64,000 bases of DNA from assembly GCA_018417955.1 (NCBI GenBank), contig JACTVC010000003.1, forward strand, positions 310,001 through 374,000, read 5' to 3'. Made by a program: the position numbers and the translations under genes. Below are positions 11,301-22,055 of the stretch, piece by piece. Position 1 is the first letter of the stretch. Each line of letters starts with the position of its first letter. Origin of the DNA: Laccaria trichodermophora (Eukaryota > Basidiomycota > Agaricomycetes > Agaricales > Hydnangiaceae). The notes under the pieces were generated by a model. It did no database searches. It had not been told where the DNA came from and saw only the letters and a program-made list of their open reading frames with translations.

Positions 11301-13412
11301 TAATTTGGAGGGTCTGTGCAGCTGCATATTTCCCTAGATTCTTGTATGTAACTGCAAGGTTGCTCATGACTTTGATTGTATCTGGGTGTTCTCCTCCAAC
11401 AACTCTGTTGCTTAGATCTAGAACTTTGATCTGCAACTTTTCTGCATCTGCATATTTTCCTAAAATCTCATATGTAAGTGCAAGATTTCTCATGGCAGTA
11501 ATTGTATCTGGATGCTCCTCTCCAAATACCCTGTTTCTCAGAGTTAAAACTTTGTTTTCAAGCTTTTCTGCATCTGCATATTTTCCTAGACTCTTGTATG
11601 CAACTGCAAGGTTACCCATTGCCCACATTCTATTTGGGTGTTCTTCTTCAAGATTTCTGTTTCTTAAATCTAAAACCTTGATTTTCAGCTTCTCTGCATC
11701 TGCATATTTTCCAAGATTCTCATATGTAAATGCAAGACTACTCATGGCAGTGATTGTATCTGGATGCTCCTCTCCAAGAGTCTTTCTTCTTGCATCCAGT
11801 ACTTGAATTTGAAACTTCTCTGCTTCATTGGTATAACCTTGCTCCCTCAACATTCTGCCAAACTTTTCATGAGCATCATCAAAGTATCTATTGACTATCC
11901 CCCTTGCTATTAGACTGTGTTGCATATTGGCTTTCAAATGAGTGACCAAAATTCTTCGGAACTGATATGGCTGCTCAACAAGGTCTCTTGGCAGAGAACC
12001 AGCTAACATTACATATGACATCAGACAGTATTTTTGTCTATCTTCTGAGGACATTCTGTCTCTTCCCCATGAATGAACAAGTGGATGCATACTATAGACA
12101 CCTTTGTATGACCCTTGTTTGATGAAGCTAAAAGAGAGTAATACTCGAACTCCCTCTTTGAAGGGAAAATTATCCCATTTTCTTCTATCATCAAGCTGAA
12201 GCAGTGTGCGGTCAATCATGGAGCTTGCAAGAGGTAAGCCAGGCCTATCATCTGTATTTCTCTCTAGTCCTTGAGTAGCAGCATAAGAAAAAATTTCTTC
12301 AGTTATGCCATCAAAATGAAAGAAAGAAAAAAGTGCCAGAAGAAGCATTGCACTTCTAGCTGCTTGAGCTCTATGGAAATCATCACTTTCAGCTCTTTGC
12401 TTAATTTCTTTGAATGATAGCTCCCAAGTCCCATACACAGTTCTGTTATATTTAGATGCCCCTTTGAAAGCTGGGTAGGATAATAATCTTTCTCTGTGTT
12501 GAGAATATTCATCCAAATAGTTTCTGATATCTGTGTCCCCAAAAGCAATGAAAGCACCAGCTTGATCAATAGCCAGAGGAAGGCAAAAGAGTTCCTTCAC
12601 AATCTTGGAAGCCTCAGCTTGTAAATCTTTTGTAGACTCATCCAAGCAAGCAGCCTTTAAAAGTAAGGAGATGGCATCATCTTCTTCCATCTCTTTCACC
12701 TCAAGAGAATTCTCATGTAAAGTCAAATGCCTCAGGCCAGAGTTACGACTAGTTATCAGAATATTGCCCCCTAGCCCAGATGGAAAATATTGTTCCAGTT
12801 CCTCAGGTGTCAGATTATCAGCATTATCAAAGACTATTGCATAGTTTTCACCCAGAGAACTGATCCACCATAGAGCAGATTGAGGTGAACCATCCAATGC
12901 AGAAGACTGAGCCTCAGGAAGGTTGCAGATTCCCTTCAGTGCCTGTGTGATTGTACCGCTTGAAAATGCATCAATCCAGAAAACATGGGAAAAGCTGGGG
13001 ACCAATCAGAAATGAGGACTAATTAGTATGATAGAGTACTTACTAGTCAGACATATTCTCAATGAACCTCAAACAAATCTGAGTCTTCCCAATACCCCCC
13101 AAGCCATACAACAAAAAGAATTTTCGATGGCAGAGTTTATCATCGCTTTCAGCAGTGAAATGCTCCTTCAGTTTTGTGAGAACATCAGTCCGTCCTGTGA
13201 ACCGAATACTTGAGTTTGGTTTTACGGGAATTGCTGCGTCGGATGTCGCTCTGTTGACAGCAGTAGTGGAGTAATAGATCTGTGCAAAATACCAACTGAT
13301 TGGCTTGTGATAAGGGGCATCAGAAAGCTTCACATACAGCTTCAGCAGTGTTCAATGTGCCGCCACTTATCACGATGTTCTGAGCACCTTGGAGGACCTG
13401 CTTTCCACTCAT
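8320..13412 (-). CDS. NLR-type receptor: NB-ARC ATPase with 26-unit TPR sensor
   Basis: STAND-class NTPase of the fungal NLR type, a candidate sensor in non-self recognition. Three exons: 13338-13412, 13044-13279 and 8320-12994. The introns of 58 and 49 nt have GTATGT and GTAAGT donors and the second has branch ATACTAAT. The sum gives 1661 residues. The ATG at 13412 begins MSGKQVLQGAQNIVISGG, a short Gly-rich N-terminal segment. NB-ARC features follow: GRTDVL, P-loop GLGGIGKTQ (residues about 84-92), Walker B IVFDNAD, GGNILITSRN, and CLPLA in place of the usual GLPLA. A helical linker leads into the TPR array. No death, HET or other effector domain is visible upstream. The last ~30 codons may hide another intron (possible GTCAGT donor near 8400), so the C-terminus is uncertain. 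Confidence 0.92.
8440..11778 (-). repeat. TPR array: 26 full units of exactly 126 bp plus a partial 27th
   Basis: Each 42-residue unit follows LGEEHPDTITAMSNLALTY...LGKYADAEKLQIKVL...LRNRL, the TPR_10/TPR_12 style found in kinesin-light-chain-like repeats. Unit 1 begins at the Leu codon ending at 11778 and unit 27 at 8502. The distance, 3276 bp, is exactly 26 x 126, so there is not a single indel across the array. Alternating unit types (PDTITAM versus PNTIWAM) indicate growth by copying pairs and larger blocks. Confidence 0.95.
9259..10770 (-). repeat. 630-bp higher-order repeat of five TPR units, two near-identical copies plus a partial third
   Basis: Units 9-13 (10141-10770) and units 14-18 (9511-10140) match almost residue for residue, including idiosyncratic variants such as EEHLNTIWSMGNLATTF and ADTENLQIKVLNLRKRV. 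Units 19-20 (9259-9510) start a third copy. Two shadow frames on the opposite strand, 9622-9891 and 10252-10521, are exactly 630 bp apart and differ by one residue, an independent sign of recent duplication. Confidence 0.9.
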
Positions 13413-13544
13413 GTGAGAATTGTAGCAGATGGGGGCGAAGGCAAGAAGCGAGAACTTGGGTGCAACAAGCCCCATCTAGACCATGAGGTATGTTTCGCAT
13501 TTTGCCGGTGCACGTTTGCTCACCAAGCGCTCACTGGGGACCTG

Positions 13545-13930
13545 AGCGTTGTCACCTGTCTCGTTGGGCGCTCAGGCTCAGAGGACTGCAAACGTTTCTA
13601 TGCAAGGTCACCATGCTCGGAAGACAAGCTATCGCCGTCACAGAGGTCAGTTTTCTTCGTTGTGGGCGTCAAAGTACTTACCCATCGAACAGCCGCTGTC
13701 TCCCTGAATTCTTCGCAGGCACAGCCCTGCCTGGGCGCTCAGGCGCAGAGGACTGCAAACGTTCTACGCAAGGCTATCATGCTCGGAAGACATTGAGTCG
13801 TATCGCCGTCACTGAGGTCAGTTTTCTTCGTTGTGGATAAAATACTTACCCATCGAAAAGCCGCTATAACCACAAGAGGCACCGTCTCACCGAACCCGTC
13901 AGGCATCTTCGCAAGCACAGCCCTGCTGCC
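13545..13930. repeat. Imperfect tandem duplication of about 170 bp
   Basis: The motif GAGGACTGCAAACG occurs at 13581 and 13748, and GAGGTCAGTTTTCTTCGTTG at 13643 and 13814 (offsets 167 and 171). A further partial copy of the segment GCACAGCCCTGC appears at about 13720 and 13915. On the minus strand each copy contains GATGGGTAAGTA, then AACTGACC about 30 nt further on. This resembles a duplicated intron, and perhaps duplicated leader exons of the NLR just downstream. Confidence 0.75.
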
Positions 13931-14555
13931 GGAAGTCAGAAAGTTCCTTGAAGTCGAGCATGAGGCAATCTCATCTCCACATCTTCACAATTATCACTCG
14001 TCAGTACTTCAGTACCGCTTCCCCTTCGTTGTTCCCAACCATGAGATTGTATTGCATCATCCAATCTCACACCGTCGAACCTACCAACCTGCCACCTGCC
14101 TTTGCACCTTCTCTTGATTTCCGCAGTCGTTATGTGCACGATGCACTCACTCTCAGTCATGCGGCTTTCTGTCCCCTTCAAACATACTTCAATGTTTTTG
14201 ACCTTCTGAATCACCCAAAGCTGATGTTCTCGCAGCGAGCGGCAACCCGCTGCCTCTATCTTCCCTTTCATTTGACGTATGACCTCCGCCGCACTTTACC
14301 AGATTCCCCAAACGCCTTCGAGCTTCTATCAGGCCTGTCGTTATGTACGCGCTCAACAAACTCAACAACTTCACGACCACCTACGAGACGCACAATTATT
14401 TGTTACGTTCGGTAAAAAGGAACTTCCTTGTGCAATTAAGTCCGACTCTTACCCCTTTCCCATAGCGCAGTGACATCATCTATGTACCTTCCGGCTGCTT
14501 CATGAGCTGTGGACCGTAAGAAAGTTCGTAACGGTGAGCCCTAGTCCTGTTTTCT
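13931..14555. other. No gene I can support
   Basis: A 155-residue frame at 13948-14415 (+) and overlapping frames on the other strand have no recognisable domain, and their composition is ambiguous. Confidence 0.4.
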
Positions 14556-15812
14556 TCGCGCCCCAAAAACCGCGTCAGGAAATGTTTATGTAATCTGCGG
14601 ACTTTGAAACTCTGGCGCGTCAACAACGCGTCAACAACTACATGCTCCCTCTTGGCTTTCTACGTGTTTACAGCCCTACTATCCTCCTTTCCTATCACAA
14701 TTATAATATATTATATTCAAACTTCAATTACTATGGAAAACAACGTCAGAACTGTCCGAATCTATAAGAAAACACCTGTGGTTGAGGTGCCGGAAGCTCC
14801 ACATTATATCGCGCATTTTCCGCCCTCTGCCTCGAATTTTGGGCACTCGTTGGATTTCCGGATGAGGAGGAAGTTGCCTTGAAAAAAAAAAACCACACTT
14901 TTGCAAACAGACATTGTTGGGGCCCCGGGTTCCAATGTCGCACTGAGGCCAACAACAAATATCGATAACGGAAAGCGTCCATGGAAGAAGGTTCTGATAG
15001 CCTCGAATGCTGGACGGAATGAAAGGCCCCATTCAATGATCAGGTGGACTGCATGCGAACACGACGTTGGATCGAAAAGTCAGGCTCTCGGTGATCTCTC
15101 TCCGTTCCTTGTTGCGCAGATGCTCCGCATCCACACATATGACCTGCCACCTAACACATTCCATGATCTCTCGCGCCAAATGAACTCCAACCTTTCGCGC
15201 CTTGCTGAGGGTTTCGTGGCAATAAGAGAAAGCAGATACGTTGAGTTTCGAACGACGAAAGTTCGTTCACCTAGAACGTTGTTAGTGACAGAACGCACAC
15301 AAAGAAGGTAATCATACAATATTGCTGGCTAATCCCTTCGTCGGTGTGACCACGACGCCAATTGGCCTTGAACAGGTGGGCAGATTAGCGGGATATGACT
15401 CGCGGTGTTGGAGGGAATAGAAAAGGCTACCGATTTCCCATCTCCAGTTGTAGTGCAGCAGTCTGCAGAGAATAACTTGTCCATCAAGGATAGCTGAAAC
15501 GAGTTTGAGCTGAACCGTATGCAGCCCGCTCGTCCACAGTGGTATAAGTAATCTTTTTGCCAATGGTGTTGTAGCCCTAGAGGGTCCTTCCAGCGGGGGT
15601 TGGCCATTCTTTCGTGTTCATAACGCGTTCGAAGTAGTTCAAAAAGCCAAAAAGTCAGTGTTCAACGTTCAGGGTGCGTAAAGGGAAGATTGTATTCAAA
15701 ATCGCGTCAGGGCATGAAGGGAGCAGACCAATATCGACGCGAGGAGGTCGGTCCGCGATTTCAGAGTCCGAAGATTACATAAACATTTCCTGACGCGGTT
15801 TTTGGGGCGCGA
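14556..15812. mobile_element. Segment bounded by 54-bp inverted repeats; candidate non-autonomous DNA transposon
   Basis: The left arm 14556-14609 begins TCGCGCCCCAAAAACCGCG. The right arm 15759-15812 is its reverse complement with 52 of 54 bases matching, giving a 1257-bp element. The arms point outwards with termini TCGCGCCCC...GGGGCGCGA. I see no clear target-site duplication next to the arms and no transposase-like frame inside. The interior holds only short open frames (for example 14901-15311) and an A tract at about 14882-14892. A MITE-like or internally deleted element is the simplest reading; a chance pair of solo repeats in opposite orientation is the alternative. Confidence 0.65.
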
Positions 15813-16689
15813 CAAACAACAGACTTCATATATCGTGAACCAAGGTACGACTACACATATATCGAAGTCTGTCTAGGAGAGACTAGGTGAGCCCCATTCT
15901 TTCTACATATGTTTCCGGTAGGTAGTACTCAACCAGGCGTAGGATCTTAGCTGTCAGCGCTCGACTTTTGAAGTTGCAAGAGAACCGAGCGTGTTGTTCC
16001 ACGAACTTGAGTGTGCGTCTCATCCGGGTTCCTCGCAACTTGGAGCCTCAGACACTGGTGCTGAACATACGGGATTATCGGCACTTGCACGCCCCGACGG
16101 TTGGCGACAAACAGTATATTTCGAGGATATTCAGATCAAAGTACGTCTGTTTGTGAGATCCTCGCTTCGACTTATTCTTTTCTTCATATCTCAGCTACTG
16201 CGCATGCCGTTGTTACCTCTCTTTACAGATCCGCCCTCAGTAAGGTACGTTCTATTAATGCCTCGCTGAGTCCCTGTCCAAATTACACCACCTGGGGGCA
16301 AAGTCATTTTACGATTCCCACGCAACGCTTCAAAAATTTGTGCTTCCACAGCCTTATGGAAGTAATTCAAAGGCAGTAGCCGTAGAACGCTGTCTAAATC
16401 ATGGAAGCGAAGCGCAAAGTAAGTAGTCAGTTTAGTAGGATTAAACATAACAAACGTAGAATGTAGAACACAGTTTTGGATCACGGATTCTTTTCTGGGT
16501 TTAGACATTTTATTTTGATGAATGTGCGAAGTTTAGAGTCGTTACCAAAAGAGGAGCGCTACCTTCACACAAATTGAAACCCAATCGCCCGCGAAGGGGG
16601 ATAAAATACACGCCATTAGGTGCTTCCAAAGCGTGTTGAGTGAAAGGTTTTCATATGACACGGTCGATCAAGCGTAAGCGTATGTCAGG
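15813..16689. other. No gene I can support
   Basis: Short frames at 15968-16508 on both strands lack homology I can recognise. Confidence 0.4.
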
Positions 16690-16869
16690 GGGAGTTGGGC
16701 GTTAAGTTCAAACCCGTATCAAATTCTCGGTCCGACTTCCAGTGTATTTATTTACACAAATTTCACGCAAACGTTATCAATTCTTTCGAGCAGAATATTG
16801 AATTTTCTCATGACTTGAAAAAGCATCCCTTCTTCGCCTATTTGACACAACCAAAAAAATCTGGATAAA

Positions 16870-17134
16870 TCAAGAAGCCTCTGTTGTGCCACCAGGTGTG
16901 GCACCAGGGCCACACTCCGTGCAGCCGCAGGTGGAGCAGGGACAACTAAGTACACGTAGAATCAACGTGTCAGACACAGTCAGTGCAGAAAATTCACGGT
17001 TGTGAACTTACCCCTCTTGGCACTTGCATTTAGTGTGGTCGCTGCAAGCAGCGTCGACGGGGGCACATGTGTTCTACGGAACCTCACGGTTAGACGGTAA
17101 AGAGACAGCGAGCAAGAAGGCGTACAGCGATCAT
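16870..17134 (-). CDS. Metallothionein, paralogue A
   Basis: A small Cys-rich cytosolic metal-binding protein that chelates Cu, Zn or Cd, unannotated by simple ORF calling because it is split into three exons: 17126-17134 (MIA), 17012-17073 and 16870-16945. The introns are 17074-17125 (52 nt, branch CTAAC) and 16946-17011 (66 nt, branch CTGAC). The spliced frame is 147 nt, 48 residues. It has nine Cys, including the core CKCQEGCPCSTCGCTEC, the CxC/CxxC pattern of basidiomycete metallothioneins. Relative to its paralogue it has a Cys near the N-terminus and a nine-residue Thr/Gly-rich tail. The exon structure is conserved with 22056-22286, which supports the model. A TATA box sits 80 bp upstream. 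Confidence 0.85.
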
Positions 17135-17214
17135 GATGATAGGTGGTTTGTGTTTAGTTGGATAATGGCGGATGGTTCTGAAGAGCCTGAGGTTGACCAT
17201 GAGTTTGCAGGCCC

Positions 17215-17220
17215 TTTATA
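17215..17220 (-). promoter_or_regulatory. TATA box of metallothionein A
   Basis: The minus strand reads GTGTATAAAGGGCC about 80 bp upstream of the ATG at 17134. The same element at the same distance precedes paralogue B. Confidence 0.6.
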
Positions 17221-18254
17221 CACTCGAGCTTTTGTTTATCTGTGTTATCATGTAGACAATATCATGTACCAAGCGAGGCATATCTTCTTTGATCGTCATA
17301 ACTTACGTCAATCACACAAAGCATGAGTCTGTGTGACTTGCAGGGCTCGGGCCTCAAGAGGGGAAAGCAGTCACTGACCAGAGGCAAATCGGCGATTCTC
17401 TCACCACGAATGGATACTAGCCTACTAGGCGCCAAGTCCTGAAACAATGAAAGTCTGCAATAGTGCTGAGGAAGGCTTGGGGGACAAAGGAGTCCTCGCG
17501 CAATTCTTTTCCCGTTACTCGAGATGGGCAGTTAAAAGACTTGAGTCCAACTAACGATGTCGTTGTTCAAAGACACGTTTGTGGTACGATGGATCTGCCG
17601 CCGCCACGTTGACAGACGAAATGGATCGACGCGGGGTAAAAGGGTTTTAGATAACCAGGGGTATCCATGGATCACTTTATCGTAATTTGATTAGAAAACA
17701 GTGCTTCAGCCTTCAAATTCGACCTGGTAACAGCGAGAGAAGCTGAGATAAGATTCTGTACGCAATACAAGCCGCAAATTCCAGTGATTCGTTCAATAGA
17801 ATTCTATATAATTGTATGCTCATTCGGATCCCATTTTGAAACGCGCTCAGAACCTCCCTAATACCTATGGTCTAGATGTGCTTCATCTGGACGACACAAC
17901 AATGCGATTCAAGCTCACGATTTGATCCAGCGAATCTCAGATTTGGCACTTATGAGGATAATGGCAGGGAGCGTGACCAAGTGTGGTGCAAGCCTAATCT
18001 CCTGCTCCGAGTCGGAGCTACTTGAAGTCAAAGCAACAGCGATATCCGATCTGGATCTATTTTTATCTATTTTTCTGCAATTGGCGGGTGTACCAGATGC
18101 TGCTTCAGAACAAAGGAAGAATTATCTTTGACCTGTATTTTTGAGAGTCAAAGTTAGGATCAGAAATTGAGAATAATTTCTCCTCAGACGCCTCGCCTTG
18201 TCGTTAGCATTCACAGACTGTCATTCACGCGCGCTCCAATTTTCCGCTTACCTA

Positions 18255-18485
18255 GGGCACGCATTTTTAATATTGCCACGGTCCTTTACCAACCTTGTGT
18301 ACTTGCACCCCAAAAGTCAAGGAGATTAATCGCTGCGCTTCTCTGCGGGTCTCGTTGACTTTGGGCACGCGTGATTGATATTGCCACAGTTCTCGTGTAC
18401 TTGCTCCCCGAAAATCAAGAACATGAATCGCTTTTGCACAAGCTGCGCTTCTCTGCGGGTCTCATTGGCGAAAGAAATGAGGCGT
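18255..18485 (+). repeat. Imperfect tandem repeat of about 115 bp inside block A
   Basis: GGGCACGC, then ATATTGCCAC, then GTGTACTTGC, then GCGCTTCTCTGCGGGTCTC occur in the same order twice, starting at about 18257 and 18363. Block B carries one diverged copy (about 23120-23230). Confidence 0.7.
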
Positions 18486-19910
18486 TTTTCCTGTGGTCAG
18501 CTGACCATATTTACGGTCCGTATTGTCCATTGGTACTTAGTTCCAGTGCCGAGGTACTCCTGTGGTGAATTCTGTATTTGGCGGTATTTTAGTGAACGCC
18601 TATACAGTTCCCAATCGGTGCTTTCAGTGCAAGATCGTAATTATTGTATAAAAGTTTACAGGCTTATCTTGAGGTCAACGTCTAGTCAGTTGTTTGCTGC
18701 CAAGGAATATCTCATTATTCCTCGGGAGACCGTCTGCACAATTGCTCATCGTCAGCGCCGAGAAGCTCATCATGAGGCCACCAACGTGATGAATACCACT
18801 GAACTGCAAACGATCTTCAGCACGATCCGGGAGCCGATTTAATAAAAAAAGACCAAACGATACAGCTTCGAGAACATTCCCGCGAAGTGGCATCTGGACA
18901 GCTTTCCGTATGTCAAAACCCAGTTGGATATTTAATGTGGCCTAATCAACTTTGAGTAAGGAGAATAAGACTGTTTGGGAAGAGACGCCAAGCACCGCGA
19001 ATCGACATAGGACAGAATTTTAAGAGCTTGCCTGGATTCGCGTCGGAAGGTTGATTTTGAAATTAGATGACGAAGTATTTCAATAAGAAAAGGAAGCAAT
19101 ATAGCGGAGGGAGGTCACGGTCAAGGTAGCAGAAGATATGTAGAGAAAGACTTGGAGAGAGTTTTGCAGCTGCTTGAGTGGATGGTACAAACGCCATTGC
19201 GAAACCGAATCGCGTCATTTGTGCATACGGACCGGGTATGGTGCCGCAGGTTCAAATCCGCGCGAGCGAAGCGAGCAATATTCCTTGTGATGTCATCGCA
19301 ACGTGTCACGCACAGCATGCACAAACAACAATGCAGTCCTCAACAGAACCAACACCGTTAAGCAATCGAAGCCAAACGCGCTACCATTGCGCTAGGTAGC
19401 CATTGCTGAATTCGTCAACCGTACGCACAGATTGAGGTTGCTTTTTGTTTTTAAACAAAGAGACGATTCCAAATTGAAGAGGTTTTTTTCGAAAAGATTG
19501 TAAATCCTAAACATTGCCCAACCCTTGTGACGGCGCTCCCACAAAATTTCGGGTGCTTCAAACGTCACTGAAAGCAGGTGGACGACGTGTGGTTTGGTGA
19601 CGAGCAGGCAATTAGGTCGATGACTGGAAAATGTCTATCCATCTTCACAGCTTGGTTGTTGGCTCATTGACGGTGTTCAAGCAAAGTCGGGAACCAGGCT
19701 TGCGCCGCTACTGGATTTTAACCAGATTCATAAGCTCCGTTAGTAAGTGATGAACAACCTGCCTACTAAAAGCATTATCAGAAATTTGGAAGGAGTGAGC
19801 AAGGAAGTGGGCCTCAAGTAGCATGTAGCAGATCGTGTGTGCGAGTTTGATCACGTGGCCAGCGATAGCACGTTGTCAAGTTATTTCTTGTCGATATTTG
19901 TCTGACGACT
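18486..19910. other. No protein gene I can support; tRNA-half-like segment at 19361-19400
   Basis: The minus strand at 19400-19361 starts GCTACCTAGCGCAATGGTAG and continues into a TTTGGCTTCGAT anticodon-arm-like sequence, resembling the 5' half of a tRNA-Arg(UCG). No matching 3' half follows. The remainder holds only short frames. Confidence 0.4.
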
Positions 19911-21504
19911 ATGACGGTCTTACGCGCCGTCTCTGTGCTCAGGACCTCCTTAACTCGCCATAACGTACCCAGCTGCCTTGCTCGTAAGTTCTCAACGCCT
20001 TCAGAAGGGGTAGGTAGTCCAAAACTTCGCTTCGAAACATACGAAACTGATGAAATCATCGTTGAACAGTTGAGGAAGACTGGGCTCTACGACTTTCATG
20101 TCGAGAATGGGGCCAAGATGGTCCCGTTTGCTGGATACTCCATGCCGTTAGCGTATGGAAATGTCGGCCAAGGTAAAATTCAAGCAGGTCTCATCCTTTC
20201 CCAAACTCGATGTTTTTTTTTCAGTTGCCAGTCATAACCACGTCCGGAGCAGTGCGGGACTCTTTGATGTTGGGCACATGGTCCAATCTAAGTGTGTATA
20301 TTTTTGTTATCCCCTATTTCTATACATACTGACTACCGAAAGTTTCCGGGGACAAACGGCAACAGGATTCCTGGAATGGCTAACCCCGTCCTCGCTCACC
20401 GCCTTAAGCCCCTACACCTCAACCCTCTCCGTGCTGCTGAACGAAAAGGGCGGGATCATAGACGACACTATCATCACAAAACATGCTCCGGACGCTTTTT
20501 ACGTCGTGACGAATGCTGGGAGGCGGGACGTCGATCTACCTTGGTTTACGAAGAAGTTGGAGGAGTGGAACGCGGGTGAGAAAGCGAAAGAGGGGAAGGT
20601 GGAGATGGAGGTACTGGAAAATTGGGGTTTATTGGCTTTGCAAGGTGGGGTTGTGTCCCGACCTTTGTGAGTCGTAGTTGACAGGGGTGATTCTAGGTCC
20701 AGCAGCTGCTACGTACCTGCAAGCTTTGACGTCCTTCGACCTCCGGCTGCTCACTTTTGGAAAGTCGGCGTTCGTCCCCATTGAGGGCTTCAACCTCCAC
20801 GTCGCTCGTGGTGGGTACACAGGAGAGGATGGATTTGAGGTATGTTTCCCCCCTGGCTCACCCGCTCCTGTAACTGACCTCGACCCAGATCTCAATCCCG
20901 CCATCCCAAACAGTTGAAGTAGCAAAACTTCTCTCAAAAACACCGGTACAGTTGACCGGACTTGGAGCGCGCGATAGTCTTCGTCTTGAGGCTGGGATGT
21001 GTCTTTATGGCCACGATCTCGACGAGACTACCTCCCCCATCGAAGCTGGATTAAGCTGGGTCATCGGTAAGCCTACACACAACACCATTGACTCTCTGAC
21101 GAACCTCCATCTCGACAGGCAAGGACAGAAAAGAGACAGGCGACTTCATCGGCGCAGAAGGTGTAAGACAACACCTAAAAGCTGGGCCCCCACGAAGACG
21201 TGTCGGTTTAGTTGTAGAGGGTGCTCCCGCTCGCGGTAATGTTCTTCATTGATGGTTACTCGTTCACTTCTGACAATCATACGTATCAGAGGGCGCCAAG
21301 ATCTTCACTCCTTCCGGTGAGGAACTCGGCATCGTCACTTCCGGTATACCATCCCCCTCGCTGCAGAAGAACATCGCCATGGGATACGTCAAGTCCGGCT
21401 CTCACAAGAAGGGCACAGAAGTCGAGGTTGAAGTTCGGAATAAGAGAAGAAAGGCTGTCGTCACCCCAATGCCGTTTATCAAGCCCAATTATTGGAGGGG
21501 TTGA
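19911..21504 (+). CDS. Aminomethyltransferase, glycine cleavage system T protein (mitochondrial)
   Basis: T protein of the glycine decarboxylase complex. It transfers the aminomethyl carbon from lipoylated H protein to tetrahydrofolate, releasing ammonia, in the mitochondrial matrix. Seven exons: 19911-20172, 20225-20291, 20343-20644, 20697-20839, 20889-21066, 21119-21235 and 21290-21504, total 1284 nt, 427 residues. The N-terminus is Arg/Ser-rich with few acids, as expected of a mitochondrial presequence. Family motifs: [76 protein letters not shown], and the C-terminal barrel [16 protein letters not shown]. Length is normal for the family. All introns are 48-54 nt GT-AG. It sits between the two metallothionein duplication blocks and appears single copy. 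Confidence 0.97.
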
Positions 21505-21844
21505 TCTACGTACAAACGCACTAATTAATTTATCTGAACTCACAATGCCCGGTTTAAGGACTGGCGTATATAGGATTGATACCCAATGCAAAATAACTCT
21601 CCGCAAGATTGGACACTTGTGCAACACTCATGTGACTGTTCACTCTTCTATCTTTGTCCTCGTCCTCGACCGATGGATGTGCAATCGATTCCATGTGACC
21701 TCTCTGCTCCTCCGCCTGGTCGCTACCGCCCATCGTCCTGCAGCAGCTGCCCACTGATGATGCTTCCCCCGCTCTTCCTCCTACGCACACACCCATCCCT
21801 TCCTTAACGGGCCGGTTGGCTTCATACACATTCAGGATGTAGAG
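21505..21844. other. Intergenic; nothing seen
   Basis: The 3' flank of the T-protein gene, with no open frame that looks coding. Confidence 0.4.
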
Positions 21845-22055
21845 ACACGGCGGAGAGTCAGCGTTAAGTTCTTACCCGTATCAGATTCCCCGTCCGACTT
21901 TCAATGAACTTTTTAATAGAACCGATATCAATTCACTTGAGCACAATATGGGGTTTTCGTATAACTTGTACAAGTCCTTCGCCTATCTGACATTACTCCC
22001 AAGCACGCGAGACAATTTCAGAACAACAAGAAAATGAAATGCCTCGATAAAGTAA

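Larger units (their letters stand above)
16690..18360. repeat. Segmental duplication, block A (pairs with about 21845-23280)
   Basis: This block shares collinear, diverged similarity with 21845-23280. Shared landmarks are a CCCGTATCA/TTC motif near the start, the whole metallothionein gene, its promoter, and a distal stretch with GACGACACAACAATGCGA followed by ATTTGATCCAGCGAATCTCA. Block A contains extra sequence around 17440-17690 that is absent from block B. The T-protein gene lies between the two blocks. Confidence 0.8.

Noticed and set aside
8440..11778. Regularly spaced repeats resembling a CRISPR-like array
   Set aside because: The period is 126 bp of continuous coding sequence translating into TPR units, with no unique spacers.
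13948..14415. 155-residue + strand ORF
   Set aside because: No domain, overlapping frames on the other strand are equally long, and no splice context was found.
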